Shown here in pieces: positions 1 to 8,186 of a DNA stretch of 64,000 nt. The stretch comes from Chitinophagaceae bacterium. GTDB lineage: Bacteria > Bacteroidota > Bacteroidia > Chitinophagales > Chitinophagaceae. Under the pieces are notes generated by a model, which worked only from the letters and a program-made list of their open reading frames with translations, was not told the origin of the DNA and did not search any database. Position numbers and translations under genes: made by a program. The stretch's first letter is position 1. The number at the start of each line of letters is the position of its first letter. The DNA is taken from the NCBI GenBank assembly GCA_027489035.1, contig JAIYAN010000017.1:1-64000 (forward strand), written 5' to 3'.

Positions 1-98
1 CCGAGGGTGTTCACCTCTTCCCATACCGAACAGAGAAGTTAAGCCCCTCATGGCCGATGGTACTGCAAAAAAATGCGGGAGAGTAGGTAGCTGCCATA
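1..98 (+). rRNA. rrf: 5S ribosomal RNA, 3' part
   Basis: The window opens inside a 5S rRNA. The conserved loop (CCGAACAGAGAAGTTAAGCC) and the 3' stretch GGGAGAGTAGGTAGCTGCCA are recognisable. About the first 15-20 nt lie upstream of the window. The 3' end is placed by eye, at the point where pairing with the missing 5' strand should stop. It is probably the last gene of an rRNA operon. Confidence 0.93.
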
Positions 99-108
99 TT
101 TATTAAAG

Positions 109-140
109 AAGCCTTTCAGGAAACTGAGAGGCTTTTTTGT
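109..140 (+). terminator. Rho-independent terminator after 5S rRNA
   Basis: The hairpin AAGCCTTTCA / TGAGAGGCTT has a small loop and is followed by TTTTTTGTTTTT. It sits about 10 nt after the 5S 3' end, so it most likely ends the rRNA operon. Confidence 0.85.
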
Positions 141-473
141 TTTTACAAAGCCCCCTCAATCCCCCAAGGGGGAAGATTTTTGACACGAGGCGCTAAGGCA
201 CGAAGTTTTTTGTTTCGCGAAGGAAGGAAACACAAAGACGCGAAGGCACAAAGTTTTTTATATAATAAAGAAGTTTATAAATGGAAAGCACTTCCAACCT
301 TAAACCATTAATCCCTTAAACGAGCGAAGCGTTTTAAACCAATTAATAGTAGAAAGCATCCACATCGGCAGACGAAAATCAACCTTTTGAACCTATTGAA
401 CTCATTGATCCTTTTGAACAAGCAAACTTCTCAAACATCTCAAACATCACAAACTTCTCAAACCTCTCCAACC
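141..473. repeat. Intergenic stretch made of dispersed repeats
   Basis: No gene is seen. The stretch strings together repeat families found elsewhere in the window: a GCCCCCTC...CCCAAGGGGG element (also near 50705), 'cacaaagacgcgaaggcacaaag' type text related to 28763 and 44090-44160, a TTAAACC / GCGAAGC element (also at 24400, 52250, 53850), and A/C-rich 'aacctcacaaacc' text running up to 473 and into the end of the next gene. Confidence 0.7.
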
Positions 474-1115
474 TCACAAACCCTTCCTCCCGTGCGACCC
501 ATCACAATAAGGCATCTTTTTCGAAAGTCCACAGGTACAATCATTAATACCCTTACCATTTAGAATTTGTTGGGTATATTTTTCTATTCTTACTTCTCTT
601 GTTTTGGATTGTTTTGCCGCAGAAAAAAATAAGTTATATGCCCTTTGTCTTCCTGGGGTTAGGTTTTCAAACGCCTTTTTTAATTCTGGGTTATTGTTTA
701 ATTTATTTTGAAATTCTTCAGTAATAATATGTGTATTGTCTTTTTCAAAATCTACTTTCAGTCCTTTTTTCTCTAACTCAATAGCTTCAAAAATATATGC
801 TTTCAAAACGGGTTCCAATTTTATGATTTCTTGGATATTTGTAAAACGGATTAATCGTCCCGACTGAGTATTCTCTCCTGGTTTTACCAACAATTGATTG
901 GCATCATTCAATAATGCTCCTTTAAAAAACGACAAGCCACAGTAAGCTTTAAATCCTTGGATGATAACGATGTTGCTATTTTGATAGGTATAGCAAGGAA
1001 CACCCCATTTTATATCTTCAAATAAATTACAATCCAGAATGATCTTTCTGAGTATTTCTAATTCAGCTCTCCAGTTTTTTGAATTGGCAATAAACGTGTC
1101 AACTTTGGGGTTCAT
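474..1115 (-). CDS. DUF1801/YdeI-family protein with C-terminal CDGSH motif
   Basis: The 213-residue protein begins with a DUF1801 (YdhG/YdeI-like) fold, seen from the N-terminal 'WRAELEILRKII' helix and 'IKWGVPCYTY' through about residue 115. A YdeI/OmdA-type helical tail at about 125-190 carries 'LTPGRQRAYNLFFSAAKQSKTR'. The last 20 residues contain CTCGLSKKMPYCDGSH, which fits the CDGSH iron-sulfur pattern CxC-x2-S-x3-PxCDGSH exactly, so a 2Fe-2S site is plausible. The cellular role of this family is not well established. The final codons lie in dispersed intergenic repeat sequence. It is a single-gene unit with a -7 box 34 nt upstream. Confidence 0.8.
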   Translation of the reverse strand: MNPKVDTFIANSKNWRAELEILRKIILDCNLFEDIKWGVPCYTYQNSNIVIIQGFKAYCGLSFFKGALLNDANQLLVKPGENTQSGRLIRFTNIQEIIKLEPVLKAYIFEAIELEKKGLKVDFEKDNTHIITEEFQNKLNNNPELKKAFENLTPGRQRAYNLFFSAAKQSKTREVRIEKYTQQILNGKGINDCTCGLSKKMPYCDGSHGRKGL

Positions 1116-1148
1116 TTGTATTATTTTTTCAAATTAAATCTACGTTTT

Positions 1149-1156
1149 CAAAAGTA
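1149..1156 (-). promoter_or_regulatory. Candidate -7 box upstream of the DUF1801 gene
   Basis: On the minus strand this reads TACTTTTG, an exact match to the Bacteroidota sigma-A -7 consensus TAnnTTTG, 34 nt before the start codon. No clear TTG -33 element is seen at the usual 19-21 nt distance. Confidence 0.45.
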
Positions 1157-1244
1157 AATTAATTATAGCAATGATAAGTGTTGTTATATTGGTATGAATA
1201 GAAATCGAACTGTATTAAATTTTAATAAAACAATCAAAGCAAAT

Positions 1245-1278
1245 AAAAAAAGCGTACATATTTTTTATGCACGCTTTC
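1245..1278 (-). terminator. Rho-independent terminator after tRNA-Ser
   Basis: Read on the minus strand, AAAGCGTGCATA and TATGTACGCTTT form a hairpin around an A-rich loop and are followed by a T-run. It lies 23 nt past the tRNA 3' end. Confidence 0.75.
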
Positions 1279-1300
1279 GAAATAAGTTTTTAGATAAATG

Positions 1301-1387
1301 CGGAGAGTGAGGGATTCGAACCCTCGAAACAGTTTCCCATTTACACGCTTTCCAAGCGTGCTCCTTCAGCCACTCGGACAACTCTCC
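1301..1387 (-). tRNA. tRNA-Ser (anticodon GGA)
   Basis: The minus strand folds as an 87-nt class II tRNA. The acceptor stem is GGAGAGT/ACTCTCC, the D-arm contains CCGAGTGGCTGAAGG, and the anticodon loop CTTGGAAAG has GGA at 1351-1353. There is a long serine-type variable arm and a T-arm with GGTTCGAATCC. The discriminator base is G and CCA is not fully encoded. Confidence 0.96.
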
Positions 1388-1404
1388 ATATTTAAAGTGG
1401 ACGG

Positions 1405-1412
1405 CAAATGTA
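1405..1412 (-). promoter_or_regulatory. -7 box of tRNA-Ser
   Basis: The minus strand reads TACATTTG, an exact TAnnTTTG match, 18 nt before the tRNA 5' end. It sits in the gap between tRNA-Ser and murF, so the tRNA probably has its own promoter. Confidence 0.55.
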
Positions 1413-1436
1413 CATGCTTAGATTTGTATAAAGAAA

Positions 1437-2720
1437 TCAATCTAAAATCTTTTCCATCTGCATGCTTCTAGAGCCTTTGATCAGAATTTGTGCATTTGAA
1501 ACAGCACTCGTTTTAAACCATTCTCTTGCAGTTAAAACCTCTGGAAAATACAAGTAGTTTTGATGAATATCTTGAAATTGTTTGCCTACCAACACAACAT
1601 TTTTCCAATCGTATTTTTGAATCAATTCTATTAGGTTCTTATGTTCATCTTCGCTTTCTACACCCAATTCCATCATCCCGCCTAAAAACAAAATTTTATG
1701 TTCACCTTCCATTTTTGCGAAGTTTACAATCGCTTCTTTCATGCTACTCGGATTGGCATTGTATGCATCTAGAATAATTGTATTTCCATCTTTTTTTAAT
1801 AATTGCGAACGACTATTCGAAGGATAATAATTTTCTAAAGCCGATTTTATTTTATCATCAGCAACATTGAATGTTTTTCCGATACACACTGCTGCCAATA
1901 CATTTGGTAAATTATAACCACCTACCAATTGTGTTTTTATATTTTCAATGTTGGCACCTTTAGTAATATTTACTTCAAGTAGATGTTGATCGTTTATGAT
2001 GTGCCCTACGATATCCGATTGATCATTTTTATTTCCATAACGAATAATTGAATTTGAACCAGCACTTATGTTTTGCAGGTAATCATAATCGTTATAAATA
2101 AACAATGTTCCGTTTACAGATTTTAAATAATCAAACAATTCGCCTTTGCCTTTTTTTACACCTTCTACACCTCCAAAGCCTTCTAAATGCGCTTTACCGC
2201 AGTTGGTTATTAAGCCATGCGTAGGTAATGCATATGCACAGTAGCTTCCAATCTCTTTTTGATGATTTGCCCCCATTTCAATCACCGCCATTTCTGCATC
2301 AGATTTGATTTTTAAAATGGTTAATGGTACACCGATATGATTATTTAAATTACCCTCCGTAGTATATGTTTTATACGTAGTTGATAATACCGCATGTATC
2401 AACTCCTTCGTGGTGGTTTTACCGTTACTTCCAGTAATGGCAATAAATGGAATCGAAAATTGTTCTCTGTGTTTTTTTGCAAGTGCTTGAAGGGTACTCA
2501 ATACATCATCAACCTTTATTATTCTAACATCATCACTTCCAGTTTTTTCATCTACAACACAATAAGCAGCACCAAGTTCAAACGCTTTTTGCACAAATTC
2601 ATTTCCATTAAAATTTGGACCTTTTAACGCAAAGAAAATATCGCCACTCTTTATTTTGCGCGTGTCTGTTTGAACAGACGAATGCTTTAAATAAATATCG
2701 TAAAGTTGATTGATTTCCAT
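1437..2720 (-). CDS. murF: UDP-N-acetylmuramoyl-tripeptide--D-alanyl-D-alanine ligase MurF
   Basis: MurF joins D-Ala-D-Ala to UDP-MurNAc-tripeptide in the cytoplasm, the last soluble step of peptidoglycan precursor synthesis. The 427-residue chain shows the Mur N-terminal domain (about 1-85, 'TDTRKIKSGDIFFALKG'), the ATP-binding P-loop GSNGKTTTKE at 97-106, the central-domain motif 'EMGANHQKEIG', and the C-terminal domain with 'LDAYNANPSSMKEAI', where MurF/MurC enzymes carry the DxYNANP signature. The length is slightly short but complete for Bacteroidota. It lies 62 nt downstream of fabD on the same strand and is probably co-transcribed with it. Confidence 0.95.
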   Translation of the reverse strand: MEINQLYDIYLKHSSVQTDTRKIKSGDIFFALKGPNFNGNEFVQKAFELGAAYCVVDEKTGSDDVRIIKVDDVLSTLQALAKKHREQFSIPFIAITGSNGKTTTKELIHAVLSTTYKTYTTEGNLNNHIGVPLTILKIKSDAEMAVIEMGANHQKEIGSYCAYALPTHGLITNCGKAHLEGFGGVEGVKKGKGELFDYLKSVNGTLFIYNDYDYLQNISAGSNSIIRYGNKNDQSDIVGHIINDQHLLEVNITKGANIENIKTQLVGGYNLPNVLAAVCIGKTFNVADDKIKSALENYYPSNSRSQLLKKDGNTIILDAYNANPSSMKEAIVNFAKMEGEHKILFLGGMMELGVESEDEHKNLIELIQKYDWKNVVLVGKQFQDIHQNYLYFPEVLTAREWFKTSAVSNAQILIKGSRSMQMEKILD

Positions 2721-2782
2721 TTTTAAAATGTAGTTAAATGAACTGTTTTTTAGAAGTTGATTTCAATAGTCTATTAGAATCA

Positions 2783-3670
2783 TTAACTCACACCATCCAC
2801 CATCATTTCTTTATTTATTTTTTGAATCAACCCTTGCAAAACCTTGCCCGGACCTGATTCGGTAAATCTAACTGCTCCATCTGCAATCATATGTTGAACA
2901 CACTGCGTCCATTTTACAGCACCCGTTAATTGTGCGATTAGATTTTCTTTTATAAGATTCGCATCGCTTAACGCATTAGCGTTTACATTTTGATATATCG
3001 GACAAATGGGTGCATTGAAATTTGTTTCGTGAATCGCTTTCGCCAATTCGTCTTTAGCCGACATCATCAAAGGTGAATGAAATGCGCCACCAACAGGAAG
3101 TATTAATGCACGTTTTGCGCCAGCAGCTTTCATTTGTTCGCATGCCATCTCAACTCCTTTCATTGTTCCACTGATTACAATTTGTCCAGGACAATTATAA
3201 TTTGCAGGCACCACTATTTCTCCCGTTTCATTGGTGATACGCGTACATATTTCTTCAACGATTTCATCTGCAAGTGCTAATATTGCCGCCATTGTTGAAG
3301 CCTGATTTTCACAAGCTTTTTGCATCGCCGAAGCCCTTAGCGCAACTAACTTCAATGCATGTTCGAAGCTTAAGGTTTGGTTGGCTACAAGTGCAGAAAA
3401 CTCACCAAGAGAATGACCAGCTACCATTTCAGGCTTTGCATCAGCAATTGTTTTGAATGCTGCAACAGAATGAATAAAAATGGCAGGTTGTGTAATATTT
3501 GTTTGCTTCAACGCTTCATCAGTTCCGGTGAACATGATATCAGAAATGCGGAAACCTAAAATTTCATTTGCTTGTTCAAAAATTACTTTCGAATCTTGAT
3601 TGGTTTCGTATAAATTTTTTCCCATTCCACTAAACTGTGAACCTTGTCCAGGAAATACAAATGCATGCAT
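2783..3670 (-). CDS. fabD: Malonyl-CoA:ACP transacylase FabD
   Basis: FabD transfers malonyl from CoA to acyl carrier protein to supply fatty-acid elongation. The 295 residues cover the whole family. They start with the 'FPGQGSQFSGMG' motif, carry the nucleophile elbow GHSLGE with Ser87, and have the catalytic-His segment 'GGAFHSPLM' near residue 195-205. The protein begins directly at the family's usual N-terminus, which supports this start. murF follows on the same strand, and a terminator separates fabD from folE upstream. Confidence 0.96.
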   Translation of the reverse strand: MHAFVFPGQGSQFSGMGKNLYETNQDSKVIFEQANEILGFRISDIMFTGTDEALKQTNITQPAIFIHSVAAFKTIADAKPEMVAGHSLGEFSALVANQTLSFEHALKLVALRASAMQKACENQASTMAAILALADEIVEEICTRITNETGEIVVPANYNCPGQIVISGTMKGVEMACEQMKAAGAKRALILPVGGAFHSPLMMSAKDELAKAIHETNFNAPICPIYQNVNANALSDANLIKENLIAQLTGAVKWTQCVQHMIADGAVRFTESGPGKVLQGLIQKINKEMMVDGVS

Positions 3671-3699
3671 AATGATTAAGTTTTGGTTGTTGCAAAGAA

Positions 3700-3728
3700 A
3701 ATAAAAAATCCTGCAATTGCAGGATTTA
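3700..3728 (-). terminator. Rho-independent terminator after folE
   Basis: AAATCCTGCAATTGCAGGAT is part of a perfect 22-bp palindrome at 3706-3727. On the minus strand it is followed by TTTTTATTTTC. It ends the queD-queD-folE unit, whose last stop is at 3775. Confidence 0.8.
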
Positions 3729-3774
3729 ATTGTATGATTTATTTTGAAGTAGATTTTGAGGTTAAAATCAGTGT

Positions 3775-4371
3775 TTAGTGCAATTTGTTAGTAATGAGCC
3801 TCAGAAATTCACTTCTAGTTTCATTTTTTGTAAATTCCCCACAGAACGCGGATGTGGTAGTTACTGAATTTTGTTTACTTACCCCACGCATCATCATACA
3901 CAAATGTGAAGCTTCAATAACTACGGCAACGCCTAAAGGGTTTAATGATTCCTTTATAGCATTTAAAATTTGTTCGGTTAATCTTTCTTGTACTTGCATA
4001 CGACGACTATATACATCCACAACACGGGCAAGTTTACTCAATCCAGTAATGTAACCATTTGGTATGTAAGCAATATGTGCTTTCCCATAAAAAGGGAGCA
4101 TGTGATGCTCGCACATACTATACAATTCAATGTCTTTTACAATTACCATCTCACTAACATCCTCGTGGAACTTAGCTGATTCTAAAATGGCTTTTGCATC
4201 CATTTGATAGCCCTGTGTTAAATACTGCATTGCCTTAGCAATTCGCTCTGGTGTTTTTTGAAGTCCTTCTCTTTCTGAATCTTCTCCAAGTAATCCAATA
4301 ATATTTTTATAAGATTCGCTTAAATTGTTGGTTACATCTAAGTCGTATGAATCGTGTCTTTTATATGCCAT
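3775..4371 (-). CDS. folE: GTP cyclohydrolase I FolE
   Basis: FolE converts GTP to 7,8-dihydroneopterin triphosphate, the entry to folate, queuosine and other pterins. The 198-residue chain has the zinc-site and active-site motif '[12 protein letters not shown]' (Cys87, His89, His90), the '[21 protein letters not shown]' segment, and the second zinc cysteine in '[11 protein letters not shown]'. All are intact, so this is the type I, zinc-dependent enzyme. It is the last gene of a minus-strand unit with two queD-like genes, 9 nt downstream of the nearer one, so the three enzymes probably act in one pterin/deazapurine pathway. Confidence 0.96.
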   Translation of the reverse strand: MAYKRHDSYDLDVTNNLSESYKNIIGLLGEDSEREGLQKTPERIAKAMQYLTQGYQMDAKAILESAKFHEDVSEMVIVKDIELYSMCEHHMLPFYGKAHIAYIPNGYITGLSKLARVVDVYSRRMQVQERLTEQILNAIKESLNPLGVAVVIEASHLCMMMRGVSKQNSVTTTSAFCGEFTKNETRSEFLRLITNKLH

Positions 4372-4380
4372 GTTTTTTAT

Positions 4381-4800
4381 TTAAATAGTATGCGGATACT
4401 CTACAAAGTTTCGTTCCGTTTCGTAAAGTCTTATTTGAAGATCTAAAGATGAATCGATTTGTTTACGCAACTTTTGAAATATTACAAATGCAATATTTTC
4501 AGCAGACGGATTTAAATCTTTAAACTCAATACAATCTTCGTTCAAATTTTTATGATCAAAATGTTCTAATACATGTGTGTCAATGATTGTGCTTAGTTCC
4601 TTCATGTCAATTACATATCCCGTTTCATGGTTGACTTCTCCAACTACTTTTACGATAAGTTCGTAATTGTGTCCATGATAATGGGGATTGTTGCATTTGC
4701 CAAACACTTTCTGATTGGTTGCTTCATCCCAATTGGGATTGTTTAAACGATGCGCTGCATTGAAATGCTCTTTCCTGTAAACGGAAAATTTGTTGATCAT
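4381..4800 (-). CDS. queD: 6-carboxytetrahydropterin synthase / 6-pyruvoyl-tetrahydropterin synthase family (copy 1)
   Basis: This enzyme converts dihydroneopterin triphosphate to a tetrahydropterin: 6-carboxy-tetrahydropterin in QueD, 6-pyruvoyl in PTPS. The 139 residues hold the zinc histidines His17 ('HFNAAH') and His42/His44 ('YHGHNYE'), the catalytic Cys36 in 'FGKC', 'HFDHKNLN' with the Asp-His pair, and the C-terminal 'YETERNFVEY' Glu. All catalytic residues are present. It lies directly upstream of folE. The next upstream gene is a diverged copy, and the sequence alone does not say which of the two is the queuosine enzyme. Confidence 0.85.
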   Translation of the reverse strand: MINKFSVYRKEHFNAAHRLNNPNWDEATNQKVFGKCNNPHYHGHNYELIVKVVGEVNHETGYVIDMKELSTIIDTHVLEHFDHKNLNEDCIEFKDLNPSAENIAFVIFQKLRKQIDSSLDLQIRLYETERNFVEYPHTI

Positions 4801-4852
4801 AATTACTTAAACGTTTTATAGAAAAAATTGTTTAATAAGGGAACTGCTTTTT

Positions 4853-5266
4853 TTATTTTTCACCAAAATATTCTACATAAATCCTTGGTGTTTCATATAG
4901 TTTCAATGCATGAAGTTTTATTTCTGTAGGAAGTTGGGGGCTTAATTGGTTCCAAATTCCGATAACCAAATTCTCAATTGAACAGATTTTATTTGCCATA
5001 AAATCAACCTCTACATTTAAATTTTTATGGTCTAATTTTTCAGTAACATGTTCTTTAATGATGATGCTTAATTTTTTTACATCAAATACAAAGCCTGTTT
5101 CAGGATTGGGAGAACCAGCTAAGGTTACGTGTAATTCAAAATTATGGCCATGCCAGTTTTCGTTGGCACATTTTCCAAAAACGGCTTCGTTTTCTTCTTT
5201 TGTCCATTTTGGGTTATATAATTTGTGCGCTGCGTTAAAATGTTCTATTCTGGTGATATATACCAT
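4853..5266 (-). CDS. 6-carboxytetrahydropterin synthase family (copy 2)
   Basis: This second QueD/PTPS-family protein has 137 residues. His14, His39 and His41 form the zinc site, Cys33 lies in 'FGKCANENWHGHN', 'KLDHKNLN' supplies the Asp-His pair and 'YETPRIYVEY' the Glu. It keeps every catalytic residue of copy 1, so it is unlikely to be decayed. It is the first gene of the unit, with a TACATTTG -7 box 21 nt before its start. It may be QueD proper, or a PTPS-like enzyme for another pterin. Confidence 0.85.
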   Translation of the reverse strand: MVYITRIEHFNAAHKLYNPKWTKEENEAVFGKCANENWHGHNFELHVTLAGSPNPETGFVFDVKKLSIIIKEHVTEKLDHKNLNVEVDFMANKICSIENLVIGIWNQLSPQLPTEIKLHALKLYETPRIYVEYFGEK

Positions 5267-5286
5267 TGATTTTGCTCAATTTTTTA

Positions 5287-5294
5287 CAAATGTA
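5287..5294 (-). promoter_or_regulatory. -7 box of the queD-queD-folE unit
   Basis: The minus strand reads TACATTTG, an exact consensus match 21 nt before the start of the first gene. No TTG at -33 is evident. Confidence 0.5.
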
Positions 5295-5424
5295 GATACT
5301 ATTCTGTAAAATGTAAAAGCGATAACCGAAATTTGTCCCTCATACTGATTTGTGCTTGTATCTGATTTGATATTAAAAACGCTAATATTCAGCATGTGAA
5401 TTCAATAAATTTCAAAACTGTTCC

Positions 5425-6042
5425 ATGAATATACTCGTCATTGCAGCTACAGAAATGGAAATCAAACCTATAATGTCTGCTTTTTTCGAAGCTGATTATT
5501 TAATTACTGGTGTTGGTTCTCCGGCAACGGTTTATCATCTTTTAAAAAAAATTACAACGAAAAAATATGATGTTATTTTACAAGTTGGTGTTGCAGGTAG
5601 CTTTGATGAATCCTTAAAATTGGGTGAAGTTGTTTTAGTAAACTCGGATTGCTTTGCCGACTTAGGCGCAATTGAAAACCAAAAATTTAATTCATTATTT
5701 GATTTGAATTTAAATAAAGAAAATGCTTTTCCATTAAAAAACGGTTGGTTAATAAATCAACATCAATTCAATACGTCATTGAAATTTGTAAAAGGAATTT
5801 CTGTCAATTGCTTAACGGATGAAGTTGAAAAAATTACTTTGTTCAAAGAGAAATATCAAGCTGATATAGAATCTATGGAAGGAGCTGCGCTTCATTTTGT
5901 TTGTCTTCAGGAAAATATTCCTTTTTTGCAAATCAGGGGAATAAGCAATTTTGTTGGTGAAAGAGACAAATCAAAATGGCAATTAAAAGCAGCCATTGAA
6001 AATTCCAATCATGCAGCATTGCAAATAATTAAATCATTGTAA
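5425..6042 (+). CDS. mqnB: Futalosine hydrolase MqnB
   Basis: MqnB cleaves futalosine to dehypoxanthine futalosine and hypoxanthine in the futalosine route to menaquinone. The 205-residue protein has a nucleosidase/phosphorylase fold: 'MNILVIAATEMEI' at the start, 'VGVAGSF' for the base/sugar site, and 'SMEGAALHFVC' near residue 150, matching the conserved ME-E/A motif. It is separated from mqnD by 6 nt, and that pairing is what separates it from a generic MTA/SAH nucleosidase. Confidence 0.9.
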   Translation: MNILVIAATEMEIKPIMSAFFEADYLITGVGSPATVYHLLKKITTKKYDVILQVGVAGSFDESLKLGEVVLVNSDCFADLGAIENQKFNSLFDLNLNKENAFPLKNGWLINQHQFNTSLKFVKGISVNCLTDEVEKITLFKEKYQADIESMEGAALHFVCLQENIPFLQIRGISNFVGERDKSKWQLKAAIENSNHAALQIIKSL

Positions 6043-6048
6043 ACGCTT

Positions 6049-6864
6049 ATGAAACTTACGCTAGCTTTTTCTCCATGTCCAAATGATACTTTTATTTTCG
6101 ATGCATTAGTAAACAAGAAAATTGATACCAAAGGATTTGAATTTGAAGTGGTGTTAGCAGATGTGGAAACCTTAAATCAAGATGCGATTGAGCAACGGTT
6201 TGATATTAGTAAAATTAGTTACGGCGTGCTTCATAAAGTAATAAGTGATTATGTTGTTTTAAATAGTGGAAGTGCTTTAGGCAGTGGTGTTGGACCATTG
6301 TTGATTTCTAAAGATCATCCTGAAAATATCATTATTGAAAATCAACGTATTGCAATACCTGGGGAAAATACCACCGCGCATTTTTTATTTTCAACAGCAT
6401 TTCCAAACGCAAAAAATAAAATATTTCTACGCTACGATGAGATAGAATCATTTGTGTTAAATGAAAAGGGACTTGGTGTAATCATTCATGAAAATAGGTT
6501 TACCTACAAAGAAAAGGGGCTTAACAAAATCATTGACTTGGGCGATTTTTGGGAAAATAAAACCCAAAGTCCGATTCCACTTGGCGGGATTGTAATTAAA
6601 AGAAATATTGATGATGCTATTCAAAAAGAAGTGGATCAATTGATCAAACAAAGCATCGAGTTTGCATTTTTAAATTACCCAAGCTTATCCCCATATGTAA
6701 CCAAACATGCGCAAGAAATGAGCGAAGATGTAATGCGCAGCCATATTGACTTATATGTGAATGCGCATTCTATTTCTTTGGGTGATACTGGAAAAAAAGC
6801 AATTAAAAAAATGCTGAGCAATTATGAAATTTCTGAAAATAATTTGCCAATATTTGTTGACTAA
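6049..6864 (+). CDS. mqnD: 1,4-dihydroxy-6-naphthoate synthase MqnD
   Basis: MqnD turns cyclic dehypoxanthine futalosine into 1,4-dihydroxy-6-naphthoate, the naphthoquinone precursor of menaquinone. The 271 residues form a periplasmic-binding-protein-like fold. The start 'LAFSPCPNDTFIFDALV', 'ISKISYGVLHKV', 'GSGVGPLL' and 'ENTTAHFL' are typical of the family. It follows mqnB by 6 nt, so both are likely on one mRNA. Its stop overlaps the photolyase stop on the other strand by 4 bp. Confidence 0.94.
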   Translation: MKLTLAFSPCPNDTFIFDALVNKKIDTKGFEFEVVLADVETLNQDAIEQRFDISKISYGVLHKVISDYVVLNSGSALGSGVGPLLISKDHPENIIIENQRIAIPGENTTAHFLFSTAFPNAKNKIFLRYDEIESFVLNEKGLGVIIHENRFTYKEKGLNKIIDLGDFWENKTQSPIPLGGIVIKRNIDDAIQKEVDQLIKQSIEFAFLNYPSLSPYVTKHAQEMSEDVMRSHIDLYVNAHSISLGDTGKKAIKKMLSNYEISENNLPIFVD

Positions 6865-8177
6865 TTGGTTGTTGGTTTCAATGCAGCACCATACACTTCC
6901 AAGCATCTTTTTCTGGCAAAATCATGTACAACGATTGGCATTGGGTAAGTGAGTTCTTGAAATTCGGGCACCCATTTTTTGATATATTTTAGTTCAGGAT
7001 CAAATTTTTGGGTTTGTAGATAAGGGTTGAAAATTCTAAAATACGGAGCAGCATCGCAACCGCTACCCGCAGCCCATTGCCATCCGCCGTTATTAGCAGC
7101 GAAATCAAAATCCAACAGTTTTTCAGCAAAATAAGCTTCGCCCCAGCGCCAATCTATTAAAATATGTTTGCAAAGAAAAGAAGCCACAATCATGCGTACA
7201 CGATTATGCATAAAGCCTGTTTCATTGAGTTCACGCATACCTGCATCAACAATTGGATATCCAGTTTGGCCCGCGCACCATTTTTCAAATTCAGCCTCAT
7301 TGTTTCTCCATTTGATTTCATCATACTGAGGCTTAAAAGATTTGTGCTGATTTACATGTGGAAACTGCCAACTGATCATATGGTAAAAATCTCTCCAAAT
7401 GATTTCATTCAAAAATGTTTCAGATAATGAATTGGCAAGCGTTGCAATTTTTCTAACACTTACCGTTCCGAAACGCAGATGAATACCCAGTTTTGATGTA
7501 CCTGCAACAGAAGGAATGTCTCTTTTTTCTTTGTAATTTTTTATGATTAATTCATCTGCGGTTTCAACAGGGAAAGCAATTCCAGATTTTACAAACCCAA
7601 TATCTTCAAGACTTGGGATATTTGTAGGCTTTATTTTTATAAAGCTATTATGCTTTGGCGTTAAATCAAAAGATTGTATTCCTTTTATGGCCAAAAGGGC
7701 TTTCCACTTTTTACTATAAGGGGTAAAAACGGTGTATGGTTTTCCATCATCTTTTGTCACTTCATCTTTTTCAAAAATAACTTGGTCTTTAAAAGATGTA
7801 AATTCTATTCCTTTTGCCGCTAACATCTCATGTATCAATCTATCTCGCTCAATGCTATAAAATTCATAATCATGATTTGTAAAAACTGAAGAAACATTGT
7901 ACTTGTTGAGGAGTGTTTCAAATGCATTGATAGGCGTATCGAATAAGACTTCAATAGTACTACCAAAATCAGCCAATTGTTGATGGATTTTAGTTATGGC
8001 ATCATGTATGAATTCAACCCTTGCATCTTTTTTATTTGATAATTTATCAAGGATATTTTTATCAAAAATGAAAATTGGTAAAACATTTTCAGATGCATTA
8101 AGCGCATGATATAGTCCGGCATTGTCTTCAAGTCGAAGGTCTCTTCTAAACCAAAATATAGTAATGGATGTTGTCAT
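6861..8177 (-). CDS. phrB: Deoxyribodipyrimidine photo-lyase (cryptochrome/photolyase family)
   Basis: It uses blue light and FAD to split cyclobutane pyrimidine dimers in DNA. The N-terminal photolyase alpha/beta domain starts 'IFWFRRDLRLEDN' (residues 7-19). The FAD-binding helical domain covers about 200-430, with 'EIIWRDFYHMISWQFP', 'GYPIVDAGMRELNETGFMHN', 'RMIVASFLCKHILIDWRWGE' and 'DFDFAANNGGWQWAAGSG', whose Trp residues belong to the electron-transfer and FAD region. At 438 residues it is full length for class I CPD photolyases. A photoreceptor role cannot be excluded. The next gene upstream starts 9 nt away on the same strand. Confidence 0.93.
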   Translation of the reverse strand: MTTSITIFWFRRDLRLEDNAGLYHALNASENVLPIFIFDKNILDKLSNKKDARVEFIHDAITKIHQQLADFGSTIEVLFDTPINAFETLLNKYNVSSVFTNHDYEFYSIERDRLIHEMLAAKGIEFTSFKDQVIFEKDEVTKDDGKPYTVFTPYSKKWKALLAIKGIQSFDLTPKHNSFIKIKPTNIPSLEDIGFVKSGIAFPVETADELIIKNYKEKRDIPSVAGTSKLGIHLRFGTVSVRKIATLANSLSETFLNEIIWRDFYHMISWQFPHVNQHKSFKPQYDEIKWRNNEAEFEKWCAGQTGYPIVDAGMRELNETGFMHNRVRMIVASFLCKHILIDWRWGEAYFAEKLLDFDFAANNGGWQWAAGSGCDAAPYFRIFNPYLQTQKFDPELKYIKKWVPEFQELTYPMPIVVHDFARKRCLEVYGAALKPTTN

Positions 8178-8186
8178 TGTAATAAT

